Part shown: positions 27,251 through 36,436 of the stretch, piece after piece
Layout: every line of letters begins with the position of its first letter
Numbering within the stretch: the first letter of the stretch is position 1
Origin: Prevotella sp.
GTDB taxonomy: Bacteria; Bacteroidota; Bacteroidia; Bacteroidales; Bacteroidaceae
Direction: 5' to 3'
Assembly (NCBI GenBank): GCA_017618275.1
Contig: JAFZUS010000096.1
Coordinates: 30,255-94,254, forward strand
Length of the DNA stretch: 64,000 bases
Program-made: the position numbers and the translations under genes
The notes under the pieces: model-generated
The model's input: only the letters and a program-made list of their open reading frames with translations
The model's database searches: none
What the model was told of the DNA's origin: nothing

Positions 27251-28585
27251 ATGAAAAAGAGAATCGTTATATTAGGGGCAGGGGAAAGCGGTGCCGGAGC
27301 CGCCGTACTGGCCAAGAAGGAAGGCTTCGACGTGTTCGTGTCCGACATGTCCAAGATTGCCGACAAGTATAAGAAGATGCTCGACGACCACCAGATAGAG
27401 TGGGAGGAAGGACAGCATACGGAAGGAAAAATCCTCAATGCCGACGAGATTATCAAGAGTCCCGGTATTCCCGAGACGGCCCCGATGGTCAGGAAAGCCG
27501 TGGAGAAAGGCATCCACATCATCAGTGAGATTGAGTTTGCAGGGCGTTACACCCACTCCAAGATGATCTGCATCACCGGCTCCAACGGCAAGACCACGAC
27601 AACCTCGCTCATCTACCACATTTTCAAGGATGCAGGCTATGATGCAGGACTGGCTGGCAACATCGGCAACTCCCTGGCCCTGCAGGTCGCTGAGGATCCG
27701 CATGAGTACTATATCATCGAACTCAGTTCGTTCCAACTCGACAACATGTATGACTTCCGGGCCAACATCGCCATCCTGTTGAACATCACCCCAGACCACC
27801 TGGACCGGTACGATTTCAAGATGCAGAACTACGTCGACGCCAAGATGCGTATCATCCAGAACCAGACCGGCGACGATGCCTTCATCTACTGGGCAGACGA
27901 CCCCATCATCAAAGCCGAACTGAAGAAATACGACATCCCGGCCATCCACTATCCTTTTGCCGAACTGAAGGAAACAGGTGTCATCGGCTACATCGAGGAG
28001 GGACAGTACAAAATTGAGAAGCCAGAACCCTTCAACATGGAACAGGAGAGCCTCAGCCTGACGGGCAAGCATAACATCTATAACTCCCTCGCCGCTGGTA
28101 TCGCAGCCAACATTGCAGGTATCAAGAAGGAGGAAATCCGCAAGTGCCTGAGCGACTTCCCTGGGGTGGAACACCGTCTGGAGAAGGTCTGCAAGGTACG
28201 TGGCGTACAATATATCAACGACTCCAAGGCCACGAATGTCGATGCCTGCTGGTATGCTCTGGAAGCCATGAAGACCAAGGTCGTCCTCATCATCGGTGGC
28301 AAGGATAAGGGCAACGACTACGAGCCCATCAAGCCCCTGGTCAAGGAGAAGTGCTCGGGCATTGTCTATCTCGGGGCCGACAACCAGAAGTTGCACGACA
28401 ACTTCGACAGTCTGGGCATTCCCGTCAGGGACACTCACTCCATGAAGGACTGTGTGGCAGCCTGCTACGAAATGGCCCAACCGGGCGAGACCGTGCTGCT
28501 GAGTCCCTGCTGCGCCTCTTTCGACCTCTTCAAGAACATGGAAGACCGCGGCGAACAATTCAAAGAACTGGCCAGAAATCTCTAG
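27251..28585 (+). CDS. murD: UDP-MurNAc-L-alanine:D-glutamate ligase
   Basis: Adds D-glutamate to UDP-MurNAc-L-Ala. It has 444 residues with the N-terminal VILGAGESGAGAAVLAKKEG, the ATP loop CITGSNGKTTTTSLIYHI, NITPDHLDRYDF and INDSKATNVDA, and the C-terminal LLSPCCASFDLFKNMEDRG that is diagnostic for MurD. Its TAG stop is the first unit of the 10-bp CCTAG-type repeat that follows. Confidence 0.96.
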   Translation: MKKRIVILGAGESGAGAAVLAKKEGFDVFVSDMSKIADKYKKMLDDHQIEWEEGQHTEGKILNADEIIKSPGIPETAPMVRKAVEKGIHIISEIEFAGRYTHSKMICITGSNGKTTTTSLIYHIFKDAGYDAGLAGNIGNSLALQVAEDPHEYYIIELSSFQLDNMYDFRANIAILLNITPDHLDRYDFKMQNYVDAKMRIIQNQTGDDAFIYWADDPIIKAELKKYDIPAIHYPFAELKETGVIGYIEEGQYKIEKPEPFNMEQESLSLTGKHNIYNSLAAGIAANIAGIKKEEIRKCLSDFPGVEHRLEKVCKVRGVQYINDSKATNVDACWYALEAMKTKVVLIIGGKDKGNDYEPIKPLVKEKCSGIVYLGADNQKLHDNFDSLGIPVRDTHSMKDCVAACYEMAQPGETVLLSPCCASFDLFKNMEDRGEQFKELARNL

Positions 28586-28656
28586 GACAACCTAGAATCA
28601 CCTAGGACTGCCTAGGATCGCCTAGGATCACCTAGGAATACCTAGAATTGCCTAGG
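28581..28656 (+). repeat. CCTAG repeat with 10-bp period, murD-ftsW junction
   Basis: TCTAG at 28581 (containing the murD stop) and CCTAG at 28591, 28601, 28611, 28621, 28631, 28641 and 28651: eight units in exact 10-bp phase, ending 16 bp before the ftsW ATG. Several are full CCTAGG palindromes. Confidence 0.92.
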
Positions 28657-28671
28657 AAAAGAAAGAAAAGT

Positions 28672-29925
28672 ATGAATAAGAAATTAGGAAATCTGTTTAA
28701 GGGAGACAGGGTCATCTGGATGGTACTCCTGTTCCTGTGCCTGATCAGCGTCGTTGAGGTGTTCTCCGCCTCCAGCACACTGACCTACAAGAGCCAGGAC
28801 TATCTGGGCCCCATCATCGGACATACCTGGAAGATCCTGGTAGGTGTCGGGGTGGCCATTCTCATCTTGAACGTTCCCTGTCGCTTCTTCAAACTGGCCA
28901 CCCCCGGTCTGTTGCTCATCTCCGTCATCATGCTCCTCTGGGTACTGTTCTTCGGAGAGAAGACCAATGATGCCGGACGCTGGATCAGTCTGCTGGGCCT
29001 GAAGTTCCAGCCTTCCGAGATTGCCAAGGGTACGATGGTGCTGGTCACGGCCCAGATCCTCAGTGCCATGCAACGGGAGGAAGGGGCCGACAAAAGAGCC
29101 TTCAAGTATATCCTCATCATCGTACTGCCCTTCTGCCTGCTCATCGGACTGGAGAACCTCTCCACGGCCGCCCTTATCATGGCCGTCATCTTCCTGATGA
29201 TGTTCATCGGACGCGTCCCCCTGATACAGTTGGGCAAGTTTGTGGGTGCAGGTGTCATCCTCCTGATCCTGTTTATCGGTTCCATCTACCTGCTAGGTAG
29301 TTTCGATAACAGCGAGGGTGTAGAAACCCAGACGGAAACGCTGGTCAACAACGAGGTCAAGAAGGACACGAAGAAGAAGACCACCTTCCTCCACCGCTTC
29401 AGCACCTGGAAGGGACGTATCGACAAACACCTAAACAAGAAAGCCGTGGCACCCGAGGACTACGACCTCGACAAGGATGCCCAGGTGGCCCATGCGAACA
29501 TCGCCATTGTCGGCAGCAACATCATCGGCAAGGGACCGGGCAAGTCGGTGGAGCGTGACTTTCTCCCACAGGCCTTCAGCGACTTCATCTATGTCATCAT
29601 CATCGAGGAACTGGGCATCATCGGAGCGGCCTTCGTGGCCTTCCTGTATATTGTCCTGCTCTATCGGGCAGCCCGTATCGCCAGTCGCTGCGAGAACAAT
29701 TTCCCGGCGTTCCTGGTCATGGGTCTGGGCCTGATGCTGGTCATCCAGGCCACCTTCAACATGATGGTGGCTGTAGGCATTGCCCCCGTCACGGGCCAAC
29801 CCCTGCCACTCATCTCCCGAGGCGGTACATCGACCATCATCAACTGTGCCTACATCGGAGCCATGTTAAGTGTAAGCCGTTCTGCGAAAAAAAGAGGGCA
29901 GAACATGCCGATAAACGAAATATAA
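28672..29925 (+). CDS. ftsW: SEDS-family septal glycosyltransferase FtsW
   Basis: Polymerises septal glycan strands together with PBP3. About 417 residues and ten membrane helices from the ATG at 28672 (MNKKLGNLFKGD); the in-frame codon at 28648 lies within the CCTAG repeat and is not a good start. Conserved parts are EVFSASSTLTYKSQDYLGP, GRWISLLGLKFQPSEIAKG and the C-terminal GIAPVTGQPLPLISRGGTS. A long charged loop (residues about 210-260, with EVKKDTKKKTTFLHRFS) precedes SDFIYVIIIEELGIIG. Confidence 0.95.
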   Translation: MNKKLGNLFKGDRVIWMVLLFLCLISVVEVFSASSTLTYKSQDYLGPIIGHTWKILVGVGVAILILNVPCRFFKLATPGLLLISVIMLLWVLFFGEKTNDAGRWISLLGLKFQPSEIAKGTMVLVTAQILSAMQREEGADKRAFKYILIIVLPFCLLIGLENLSTAALIMAVIFLMMFIGRVPLIQLGKFVGAGVILLILFIGSIYLLGSFDNSEGVETQTETLVNNEVKKDTKKKTTFLHRFSTWKGRIDKHLNKKAVAPEDYDLDKDAQVAHANIAIVGSNIIGKGPGKSVERDFLPQAFSDFIYVIIIEELGIIGAAFVAFLYIVLLYRAARIASRCENNFPAFLVMGLGLMLVIQATFNMMVAVGIAPVTGQPLPLISRGGTSTIINCAYIGAMLSVSRSAKKRGQNMPINEI

Positions 29926-29929
29926 TTTG

Positions 29930-29937
29930 TAACTTTG
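29930..29937 (+). promoter_or_regulatory. Possible internal -7 box before murG
   Basis: TAACTTTG just after the ftsW stop, 25 bp before the murG ATG. There is no clear -33 box, so it is weak or fortuitous. Confidence 0.3.
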
Positions 29938-29961
29938 CACACCAAAATATATAAAATAGGT

Positions 29962-31086
29962 ATGGAGAAAGAGTTGAGAGTCATCATCAGCGGAGGCGGT
30001 ACCGGGGGACATATCTTCCCCGCCGTCAGCATCGCCAATGCCATCAAGGCCCTGCGCCCTGATGCCAAAATCCTGTTCGTGGGAGCCTTGGGACGCATGG
30101 AGATGCAACGGGTTCCTGCCGCAGGCTATGAGATCCAGGGTCTGCCTATCCGCGGATTCCTCCGTCCATTGTGGAAACCTGCCAATATCGGGGTGGCCAT
30201 CGACTACCTCAAGAGTAAGTGGCTGGCCAAGAAGATTCTCAAGCAGTTCCAGCCACAGGTAGCCGTCGGTGTAGGCGGCTATGCCAGCAGTGCCGCCTTA
30301 GGCGCAGCCAACAGCCTCGGCATCCCTACCCTGCTTCAGGAGCAGAACAGTTACGCTGGTCTTGCCAACAAGACCCTTGCTGGCAAGGCTGCCAAGATAT
30401 GCGTCGCCTATGAGGGCATGGAACGTTTTTTCCCTGCCGGGAAACTGATGCTCACGGGTAATCCCGTGCGCCAGACCCTGTTGGAGACCACCATCACCCG
30501 CGAGGATGCCGTACGCAGTTTAGGATTCGACCCTGCCAGGAAGACCATCATGCTCGTGGGCGGCAGTCTCGGAGCCAGGACCATCAACGAGAGTGTCCTC
30601 CAGCACCTCGACCTCATCCGTCAGAGCGATGTCCAGTTCTTCTGGCAGACAGGTAAGTACTATTTTGAGTCCATCAAGGAGCAACTGAAGGGTCAGGCCA
30701 TCCCCAACCTGAAAGTCACCGACTTCATCACCGACATGGGAGCCGCCTACAAGGCTGCTGACCTAGTCATCAGTCGGGCGGGAGCAGGAAGTATCAGCGA
30801 GTTCTGTCTCTTGGGCAAGCCCGTCATCCTCGTACCCAGCCCGAATGTGGCCGAGGACCACCAGACGAAGAATGCCCTCGCCCTGGCCGACAAGGGTGCA
30901 GCTCTCTACGTAAAGGATGCCGAGGCACCCGCCACTCTCCTGCCACTGGCCGTCGCAACGGTCCAGGATGCGCAGAAACTCCAGTCGCTCAGCGAGAATG
31001 TTCTCCAACTCGCCCTCCCCGACTCAGCCAACATCATCGCCCGCGAGGTCATCGCCCTCGCCCATTCAACCCATTCAACCCATTAG
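29962..31086 (+). CDS. murG: UDP-GlcNAc:lipid I N-acetylglucosaminyltransferase
   Basis: Membrane-associated GT28 enzyme making lipid II. About 374 residues from the ATG at 29962 (MEKELRVIISGG), which follows a possible -7 box. Motifs: ISGGGTGGHIFPAVSIANA, VGALGRMEMQRVPAAGY, EQNSYAGLANKTLA and ISRAGAGSISEFCLLGKPVILVP. The C-terminus reads HSTHSTH, encoded by a 9-bp tandem repeat that continues to the murC start, so the normal end may have been extended by repeat expansion. Confidence 0.95.
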   Translation: MEKELRVIISGGGTGGHIFPAVSIANAIKALRPDAKILFVGALGRMEMQRVPAAGYEIQGLPIRGFLRPLWKPANIGVAIDYLKSKWLAKKILKQFQPQVAVGVGGYASSAALGAANSLGIPTLLQEQNSYAGLANKTLAGKAAKICVAYEGMERFFPAGKLMLTGNPVRQTLLETTITREDAVRSLGFDPARKTIMLVGGSLGARTINESVLQHLDLIRQSDVQFFWQTGKYYFESIKEQLKGQAIPNLKVTDFITDMGAAYKAADLVISRAGAGSISEFCLLGKPVILVPSPNVAEDHQTKNALALADKGAALYVKDAEAPATLLPLAVATVQDAQKLQSLSENVLQLALPDSANIIAREVIALAHSTHSTH

Positions 31087-31105
31087 ACCCATTCAACCCA
31101 TGAAT
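31060..31105 (+). repeat. 9-bp tandem repeat CCCATTCAA at the murG-murC junction
   Basis: Units start at 31061, 31070, 31079 (variant CCCATTAGA, containing the murG stop), 31088 and 31097 (CCCATGAAT, containing the murC ATG). The repeat therefore spans the end of one essential gene and the start of the next. Confidence 0.9.
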
Positions 31106-32476
31106 ATAAAAGAAATAAAATCAGTCTATTTCGTAGGAGCCGGTGGCATCGGCATGAGTGCCATCGCCCGCTACTTCATCAAGAAAGGCCTCGTCGTGGC
31201 TGGCTACGACAAGACCCCCTCCGACCTCACCCGCAGACTGGAAAAGGAAGGTATGCTCATCCATTATGAAGAGAATATCGATGAGATACCCCACGCCTGC
31301 AAGAAGAGGGAGTCATGCCTCGTCATCTACACGCCTGCCATCCCTGAGACCCATCAGGAACTCCGTTACTTCCGGGAAAACGGCTTCGAGATCCAGAAAC
31401 GAGCCCAGGTGCTCGGTACCCTGACCCAGACCCACAAGGGCCTCTGTGTGGCAGGTACCCATGGCAAGACCACGACCTCTACCATGTGTGCCCATATCAT
31501 GCACCAGAGCCACCTCAACTGCAATGCCTTCTTAGGAGGCATCTCCAAGAACTACGGCACCAACTATATCCTCTCCGATTCCGATTATGTGGTCATCGAG
31601 GCTGATGAGTTCGACCGCAGTTTCCACTGGCTACGCCCCTGGATGTCGGTCATCACCTCTACAGACCCCGACCATCTTGACATCTACGGGACCAAGGAGG
31701 CCTATCTCGAAAGTTTCCGTCACTATACCGAACTCATCCAACCCGGTGGTGCACTCATCATCCATCGCGACCTGGAGATGAAAGAACATCTGCAGGAGGG
31801 TGTGCGCCGCTATGACTATAGCCTCAACGAGGGTGACTTCCATGCCGAGAATATCCGCATCGACAACGGAGAGATTACCTTCGACTTCATCTCCCCCATC
31901 GAGTGTGTACCGAATGTGGAACTGGGCCAGCCCATCCCCATCAACATCGAGAATGGCATCGCTGCCATGGCCATGGCACAACTCAACGGCTGTACGGCCA
32001 AGGAACTGAAATTTGGTCTGCAGACCTACGGAGGCGTTGACCGTCGTTTCGACTTCAAGATCAAGACCGACCGTCTGGTCTTCCTCAGCGACTATGCCCA
32101 CCACCCGAAAGAGATTTACCAGAGTGCCAGGAGCATCCGTGAACTGTACAAAGACAAGCATATCACGGCTATCTTCCAACCGCACCTCTATACTCGCACA
32201 CGCGACTTCTACAAGGAGTTTGCCGAGGCCCTGAGCCTGCTCGACGAGGTCGTCCTCACCGAGATCTACCCTGCCCGCGAGGAACCCATCGAGGGGGTCA
32301 CCTCCCAACTCATCTACGACAACCTCAGGGAAGGAGTGAAAAAGGAGATGATCAGCAAGGACGAGGTGCTCAACTATGTCAAGTCGCACCACTTCGAGGT
32401 ACTCATCGTACTCGGTGCCGGCGACCTCGACAACATGGTACCCAAGATTACCCGACTTTTAAATAGTAAACAATAA
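31100..32476 (+). CDS. murC: UDP-MurNAc:L-alanine ligase
   Basis: First amino-acid ligase of the peptidoglycan stem. 458 residues from the ATG at 31100 (MNIKEIKSVYFVGAGG); the frame is open further upstream, but that part is the reading of the murG end and the tandem repeat. Motifs: GAGGIGMSAIARYF, VAGTHGKTTTSTMCAHIM, EADEFDRSF, DPDHLDIYGT and SDYAHHPKEIYQS. It is 1 bp before ftsQ. Confidence 0.95.
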   Translation: MNIKEIKSVYFVGAGGIGMSAIARYFIKKGLVVAGYDKTPSDLTRRLEKEGMLIHYEENIDEIPHACKKRESCLVIYTPAIPETHQELRYFRENGFEIQKRAQVLGTLTQTHKGLCVAGTHGKTTTSTMCAHIMHQSHLNCNAFLGGISKNYGTNYILSDSDYVVIEADEFDRSFHWLRPWMSVITSTDPDHLDIYGTKEAYLESFRHYTELIQPGGALIIHRDLEMKEHLQEGVRRYDYSLNEGDFHAENIRIDNGEITFDFISPIECVPNVELGQPIPINIENGIAAMAMAQLNGCTAKELKFGLQTYGGVDRRFDFKIKTDRLVFLSDYAHHPKEIYQSARSIRELYKDKHITAIFQPHLYTRTRDFYKEFAEALSLLDEVVLTEIYPAREEPIEGVTSQLIYDNLREGVKKEMISKDEVLNYVKSHHFEVLIVLGAGDLDNMVPKITRLLNSKQ

Positions 32477-32477
32477 G

Positions 32478-33221
32478 ATGTCATTCAACTGGAAGAAGAC
32501 CATCATCGTCGTATTCGATATCGTCATCGCCGCTTATCTGATACTGGCAGTCACAGCGTTCAACAAGCCCGCTGAGAAAGCCGCCATGTGCTCAGAGGTG
32601 AAGATCGACATCGACGACGAGATGCCCGACGGCTTCCTCAATGCGAATGAGATCAAGCAAATACTGGAGCGACAGCACCTCTACCCGCTGGCGAAGCCCA
32701 TGATGGACGTTAATGCCCGCGACATCGAGGAGACGCTCCTGAAGAACCCGTTTGTGCAGCAGGCGGAATGCTACAAGGCCCAGAACGGCCACGTCTGCAT
32801 CAGCCTGAAACAGCGTATGCCCATCATGCACGTCATGTCAAACAAGGATGACAACTATTATGTCGACATCCATGGCAGCATCCTGCCGGAGACACGCTAT
32901 GCCTCCGACCTGCTAGTGGTCACGGGCACCATTACCCGGAAATATGCACAGAAGAAGCTCACACCCGTGGTCAACGAGATGGTCAGCGACAAGTTCTGGC
33001 AGAGTCAGATTGTCCAACTCCACGTGCTCGACGACGGTTCGCTGGAGGCCGTCCCCCGGGTGGGCGACCACGTCATCTACCTCGGTGCCCCAACCGACAT
33101 CCCCCAGAAACTGGAGCGTCTGCGAAAGTTCTACCTCTACGGTCTGAATCAGGCCGGCTGGAACAAATACTCCTACATCAGTGTAGAATTCGACAATCAA
33201 ATCATCTGCAAGAAAAAATAA
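32478..33221 (+). CDS. ftsQ: FtsQ/DivIB-like cell-division protein
   Basis: A 247-residue bitopic protein: short cytoplasmic start, one membrane helix (TIIVVFDIVIAAYLILAVTAF, residues about 8-28) and a periplasmic part with POTRA-like (GFLNANEIKQILERQHLYPL) and beta segments (CISLKQRMPIMHVMSNKDD). Its place between murC and ftsA supports the name. It bridges FtsL/FtsI assembly at the septum. Confidence 0.88.
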   Translation: MSFNWKKTIIVVFDIVIAAYLILAVTAFNKPAEKAAMCSEVKIDIDDEMPDGFLNANEIKQILERQHLYPLAKPMMDVNARDIEETLLKNPFVQQAECYKAQNGHVCISLKQRMPIMHVMSNKDDNYYVDIHGSILPETRYASDLLVVTGTITRKYAQKKLTPVVNEMVSDKFWQSQIVQLHVLDDGSLEAVPRVGDHVIYLGAPTDIPQKLERLRKFYLYGLNQAGWNKYSYISVEFDNQIICKKK

Positions 33222-33258
33222 CCTAGGATCGCCTAGGGACACCCTAGGACACCCTAGC
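33222..33258 (+). repeat. CCTAG repeat, ftsQ-ftsA junction
   Basis: CCTAG at 33222, 33232, 33243 and 33253 (10, 11 and 10 bp apart), starting with the base after the ftsQ stop. Confidence 0.88.
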
Positions 33259-33274
33259 CAAGCAAAATAATAAT

Positions 33275-34726
33275 ATGGCAGCAAAGGAATTCATCGTAGC
33301 AATCGAACTCGGCTCATCCAAGATGACCGGAATCGCGGGACAGAAGAACCTCGACGGCAGCATCACCGTACTGGCAGTTGTCAAAGAGGCCTCTTCATCG
33401 TTCATCCGCAAAGGTGTCGTGTACAACATCGACAAGACCGCACAATGCCTCACCAACATCATCAAGAAACTGGAGAACCAGTTGAAGACGGAAATCACCC
33501 AGGTGTATGTCGGTGTGGGCGGACAATCTATTCGCAGCGTCAGGAACGTCATCAGCAAGGACCTGCCCGCAGAGACCATCATCACCCAGGACATGGTGAT
33601 AGAACTCATGGATGCCAACCGCGACATGAAGTATCAGGATCAGGAGATTCTCGATGCAGCCGTCCAGGAGTACAAGGTCGATGCCCAGTACCAGATCGAC
33701 CCCGTAGGCATCCAGGCCACCCGTCTGGAGGGCAATTTCCTGAACATCCTCGAGCGTAAGGCCTTCTACCGCAACCTCAACAAGTGTTTCGAGGTGGCGG
33801 GCATCAACGTGGCAGAGATGTACCTCGCACCATTGGCCCTGGCCGACAGCGTACTCACCGAGGCGGAGAAGCGCTCTGGCTGTGCCCTTGTCGACCTCGG
33901 AGCCGACACCACCACCGTCTCCGTCTATAGCAAGAATATCCTGCGCCACCTGGCCGTCATCCCCCTCGGCACCAACAATATCAGCAAGGATATCGCCACC
34001 CTCCAGATGGAAGAGAGCGATGCCGAGAAGATGTTGCTGAAATACGGGGCGGCCTATACCGACAACAACGACATCGACAACAACCTGAAATATCCCATCG
34101 ATGCAGAGCGTCAGGTGGAGAGCCGCAAGTTCATTGAGATCGTGGAAGGCCGTCTGGAGGAGATCATCGAGAACGTATGGTACCAGATACCTTCCGACTA
34201 CTACGACAAACTGCTTGCCGGCATCATCCTGACCGGTGGCGGCTCCAACATGAAGAATATCGAACAGGCCTTTGCCAACCACACCCACGTGGAGAAGATC
34301 CGCATTGCCAAGTTCGTGACGCATACCATCAACTCCAACAACGAAGACATCAAGGCCCACGACGGCAAGATGAACACCGTGCTCGGTCTGTTGGCCAAGG
34401 GCGACATCAACTGTGCCGGCAGCGAGGTCAGCCTCAACGGCGATCTCTTCGGAACGCCCAAGAAAGAGACACCCCATCCCACGGTCGACCAGCGACCGGC
34501 CCGTCAGGCTGGCGAGATTCCCGCTGGTGTGGTCCGTACGGAGGCAGAGAAGCAGAAGGCTGAGGAGGAGCGCCGTCGCCAACAGGAGGAAGAGGAGCGT
34601 CAGCGTCGTGAGGAGGAAGAGGCTGAACGTCAGCGCATCGCCAAGGAGAAGCGCGAGAACAGCATCTGGAATAAATTCTTGAGGAAAGCCAAGAAATTCG
34701 GTGAAGACATCGTCTCAGAAGAATAA
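33275..34726 (+). CDS. ftsA: Cell-division actin homologue FtsA
   Basis: Anchors FtsZ to the membrane. It has 483 residues: phosphate-1 loop AIELGSSKMTGIAG, the 1C/SHS2 region VGVGGQSIRSVRN, phosphate-2 CALVDLGADTTTVSVY and adenosine motif GIILTGGGSNMKNIE. The tail (residues about 420-470) is a highly charged Glu/Arg/Gln helix, longer than in E. coli, followed by SIWNKFLRKAKKFGEDI, a good amphipathic membrane-targeting helix. Preceded by the CCTAG repeat and followed 21 bp later by ftsZ. Confidence 0.95.
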   Translation: MAAKEFIVAIELGSSKMTGIAGQKNLDGSITVLAVVKEASSSFIRKGVVYNIDKTAQCLTNIIKKLENQLKTEITQVYVGVGGQSIRSVRNVISKDLPAETIITQDMVIELMDANRDMKYQDQEILDAAVQEYKVDAQYQIDPVGIQATRLEGNFLNILERKAFYRNLNKCFEVAGINVAEMYLAPLALADSVLTEAEKRSGCALVDLGADTTTVSVYSKNILRHLAVIPLGTNNISKDIATLQMEESDAEKMLLKYGAAYTDNNDIDNNLKYPIDAERQVESRKFIEIVEGRLEEIIENVWYQIPSDYYDKLLAGIILTGGGSNMKNIEQAFANHTHVEKIRIAKFVTHTINSNNEDIKAHDGKMNTVLGLLAKGDINCAGSEVSLNGDLFGTPKKETPHPTVDQRPARQAGEIPAGVVRTEAEKQKAEEERRRQQEEEERQRREEEEAERQRIAKEKRENSIWNKFLRKAKKFGEDIVSEE

Positions 34727-34747
34727 AACCTTAAAAGTTCAAAGAAT

Positions 34748-36082
34748 ATGGAAGAAATGCTTAACATAGATATCCTCGATTTCGGCACTCCGGAGAAGGA
34801 TCATAGTATCATCAAAGTGATTGGTGTCGGTGGCGGTGGCGGCAATGCCGTCAACCACATGTACCGTGAAGGCATCCACGATGTCACGTTCGTGCTCTGC
34901 AACACGGATAACCAGGCCCTCAACGACTCACCTGTGCCTGTGCATCTGCAACTGGGCAAGGAAGGTCTGGGAGCAGGCAACAAGCCCGAGAAAGCCCGTC
35001 TGGCGGCTGAGGAGAGCCTCGACGACATCAAGGCTATGCTCAGCGACGGTACCCGCATGGCCTTCATCACGGCAGGCATGGGAGGAGGTACCGGCACAGG
35101 TGCAGCCCCTGTCATCGCACGGGTCTCCAAGGAGTTGGGCATTCTGACCGTCGGTATCGTCACCATCCCCTTCCGTTTCGAGGGCGACCGTAAGATCGAC
35201 CAGGCCCTTGACGGTGTGGAGGAGATGCAGAAACATGTCGACGCCCTGCTCGTCATCAACAACGAACGCCTACGTGAGATCTATCCCGAACTCTCCGTGC
35301 TCGACGCTTTCGGCAAGGCAGACGACACCCTCTCTGTGGCTGCCAAGTCCATCGCAGAGATCATCACTGTCCACGGTCTCATCAACCTCGACTTCAACGA
35401 CGTGAAGACCGTCTTGAAGGACGGAGGCGTAGCCATCATGTCCACCGGTTATGGCGAAGGCGAAGGTCGCGTGAAGAAAGCCATCGAGGATGCCCTCAAC
35501 TCACCGTTGCTCAACGACAACGACATCTTCAACTCCAAGAAGATCCTGCTCTCCATCTCCTTCGCCGGTTCGAAGGACGGTCAGCAGTCGCTAATGATGG
35601 AGGAGATGAACGATGTGAACGACTTCATGGCGAAGTTCGGCAGCGACTTCGAGATCAAGTGGGGACTGGCCACCGATCCCGAACTCGGCAAGAAGGTGAA
35701 AGTCACCATCCTCGCCACAGGCTTCGGTATTGAGAGTGTCGACGGTATGGATGCCCACATGAAGAAGCATACGCAGGACGATATCAACCGCATTGCTGAG
35801 GAACAGGCGAAGGCCGTGGAGCGTCAGGACCGCCGCAACCGCTACTATGGTGGCGACAGCACGGCAAAGCGCTACAAGCGCCGTCCGAACATCTATCTCT
35901 TCCGTTCCGAGGACCTCGACAACGACGATGTCATCTCTGCCGTGGAGTCCACGCCTACCTACAAGCGTACCCGTGATATCCTCGACAGCATCAACTCACA
36001 GGCTACAGGCGACGAGCCCGAGGAACCGACAGCCGTCCCCGAATCCCGCGACCCCATACAGGGCACGATTAAGTTCGCATAG
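34748..36082 (+). CDS. ftsZ: Cell-division GTPase FtsZ
   Basis: Forms the Z-ring. 444 residues: GVGGGGGNAVNHMYREG at the N-terminus, the tubulin signature GMGGGTGTGAAPVIARVSKE near 115, the T7 loop region LINLDFNDVKTVLKDGG near 215, a variable linker and the end PIQGTIKFA. The frame ends with TAG at 36080-36082, which shows that TAG is used as a normal stop in this genome. Last gene of the cluster; the following genes are on the other strand. Confidence 0.97.
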   Translation: MEEMLNIDILDFGTPEKDHSIIKVIGVGGGGGNAVNHMYREGIHDVTFVLCNTDNQALNDSPVPVHLQLGKEGLGAGNKPEKARLAAEESLDDIKAMLSDGTRMAFITAGMGGGTGTGAAPVIARVSKELGILTVGIVTIPFRFEGDRKIDQALDGVEEMQKHVDALLVINNERLREIYPELSVLDAFGKADDTLSVAAKSIAEIITVHGLINLDFNDVKTVLKDGGVAIMSTGYGEGEGRVKKAIEDALNSPLLNDNDIFNSKKILLSISFAGSKDGQQSLMMEEMNDVNDFMAKFGSDFEIKWGLATDPELGKKVKVTILATGFGIESVDGMDAHMKKHTQDDINRIAEEQAKAVERQDRRNRYYGGDSTAKRYKRRPNIYLFRSEDLDNDDVISAVESTPTYKRTRDILDSINSQATGDEPEEPTAVPESRDPIQGTIKFA

Positions 36083-36097
36083 AGACAGTCGTATCTT

Positions 36098-36436
36098 TTA
36101 CCCAAATGAGGGTTCCCAAAGGTGCTTCTGCATATCCACATGCCCATTAGGTTTAAAAGCGACACCCTCAGCTTCTAACAACGGGCGCTGGCGGCTCCAG
36201 CCAGGAGCCGTGCGCCCCTCTTTATTCACCACCCGATGGCACGGCAAATCCACCGCACCCGGCGAATACCTTAACGTCCGCCCCACCATCCTCGAATGAC
36301 TGGGCCATCCTGCCAACACCGCGATATGCCCATACGTTGTCACCTTCCCACATGGTATCTGACTGACGATATTCAGCACATCCTCGCCAAATGCCCTCGC
36401 CTGTTCCGCTGTCATCCTATCGGGATAGTCTTTCAT
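36098..36436 (-). CDS. MGMT/alkyltransferase-like protein, copy 1
   Basis: A short (112-residue) DNA-binding domain of the O6-alkylguanine transferase family. The active-site motif PCHRVV keeps the cysteine, and the wing GKVTTYGHIAVLAGWPSHSRMVG is typical. It lacks the N-terminal domain of full-length enzymes, as do alkyltransferase-like proteins. The start ATG overlaps the yhcH stop (TAATG). It is nearly the same as the gene at 38998-39351, so one is a recent duplicate. It could repair alkylated guanine or only flag it; the cysteine favours real activity. Confidence 0.85.
   Translation of the reverse strand: MKDYPDRMTAEQARAFGEDVLNIVSQIPCGKVTTYGHIAVLAGWPSHSRMVGRTLRYSPGAVDLPCHRVVNKEGRTAPGWSRQRPLLEAEGVAFKPNGHVDMQKHLWEPSFG

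Noticed and set aside
27272-28558. A 428-codon frame antisense to murD (and similar long antisense frames over murE, ftsA, mraY)
   Set aside because: Long antisense frames are a result of GC-rich codon use in the dcw genes; the products show no domain and no start signals.
30917-31099. N-terminal extension of MurC
   Set aside because: The extra residues are the murG end and the 9-bp repeat read in another frame; the protein family begins at the ATG at 31100.
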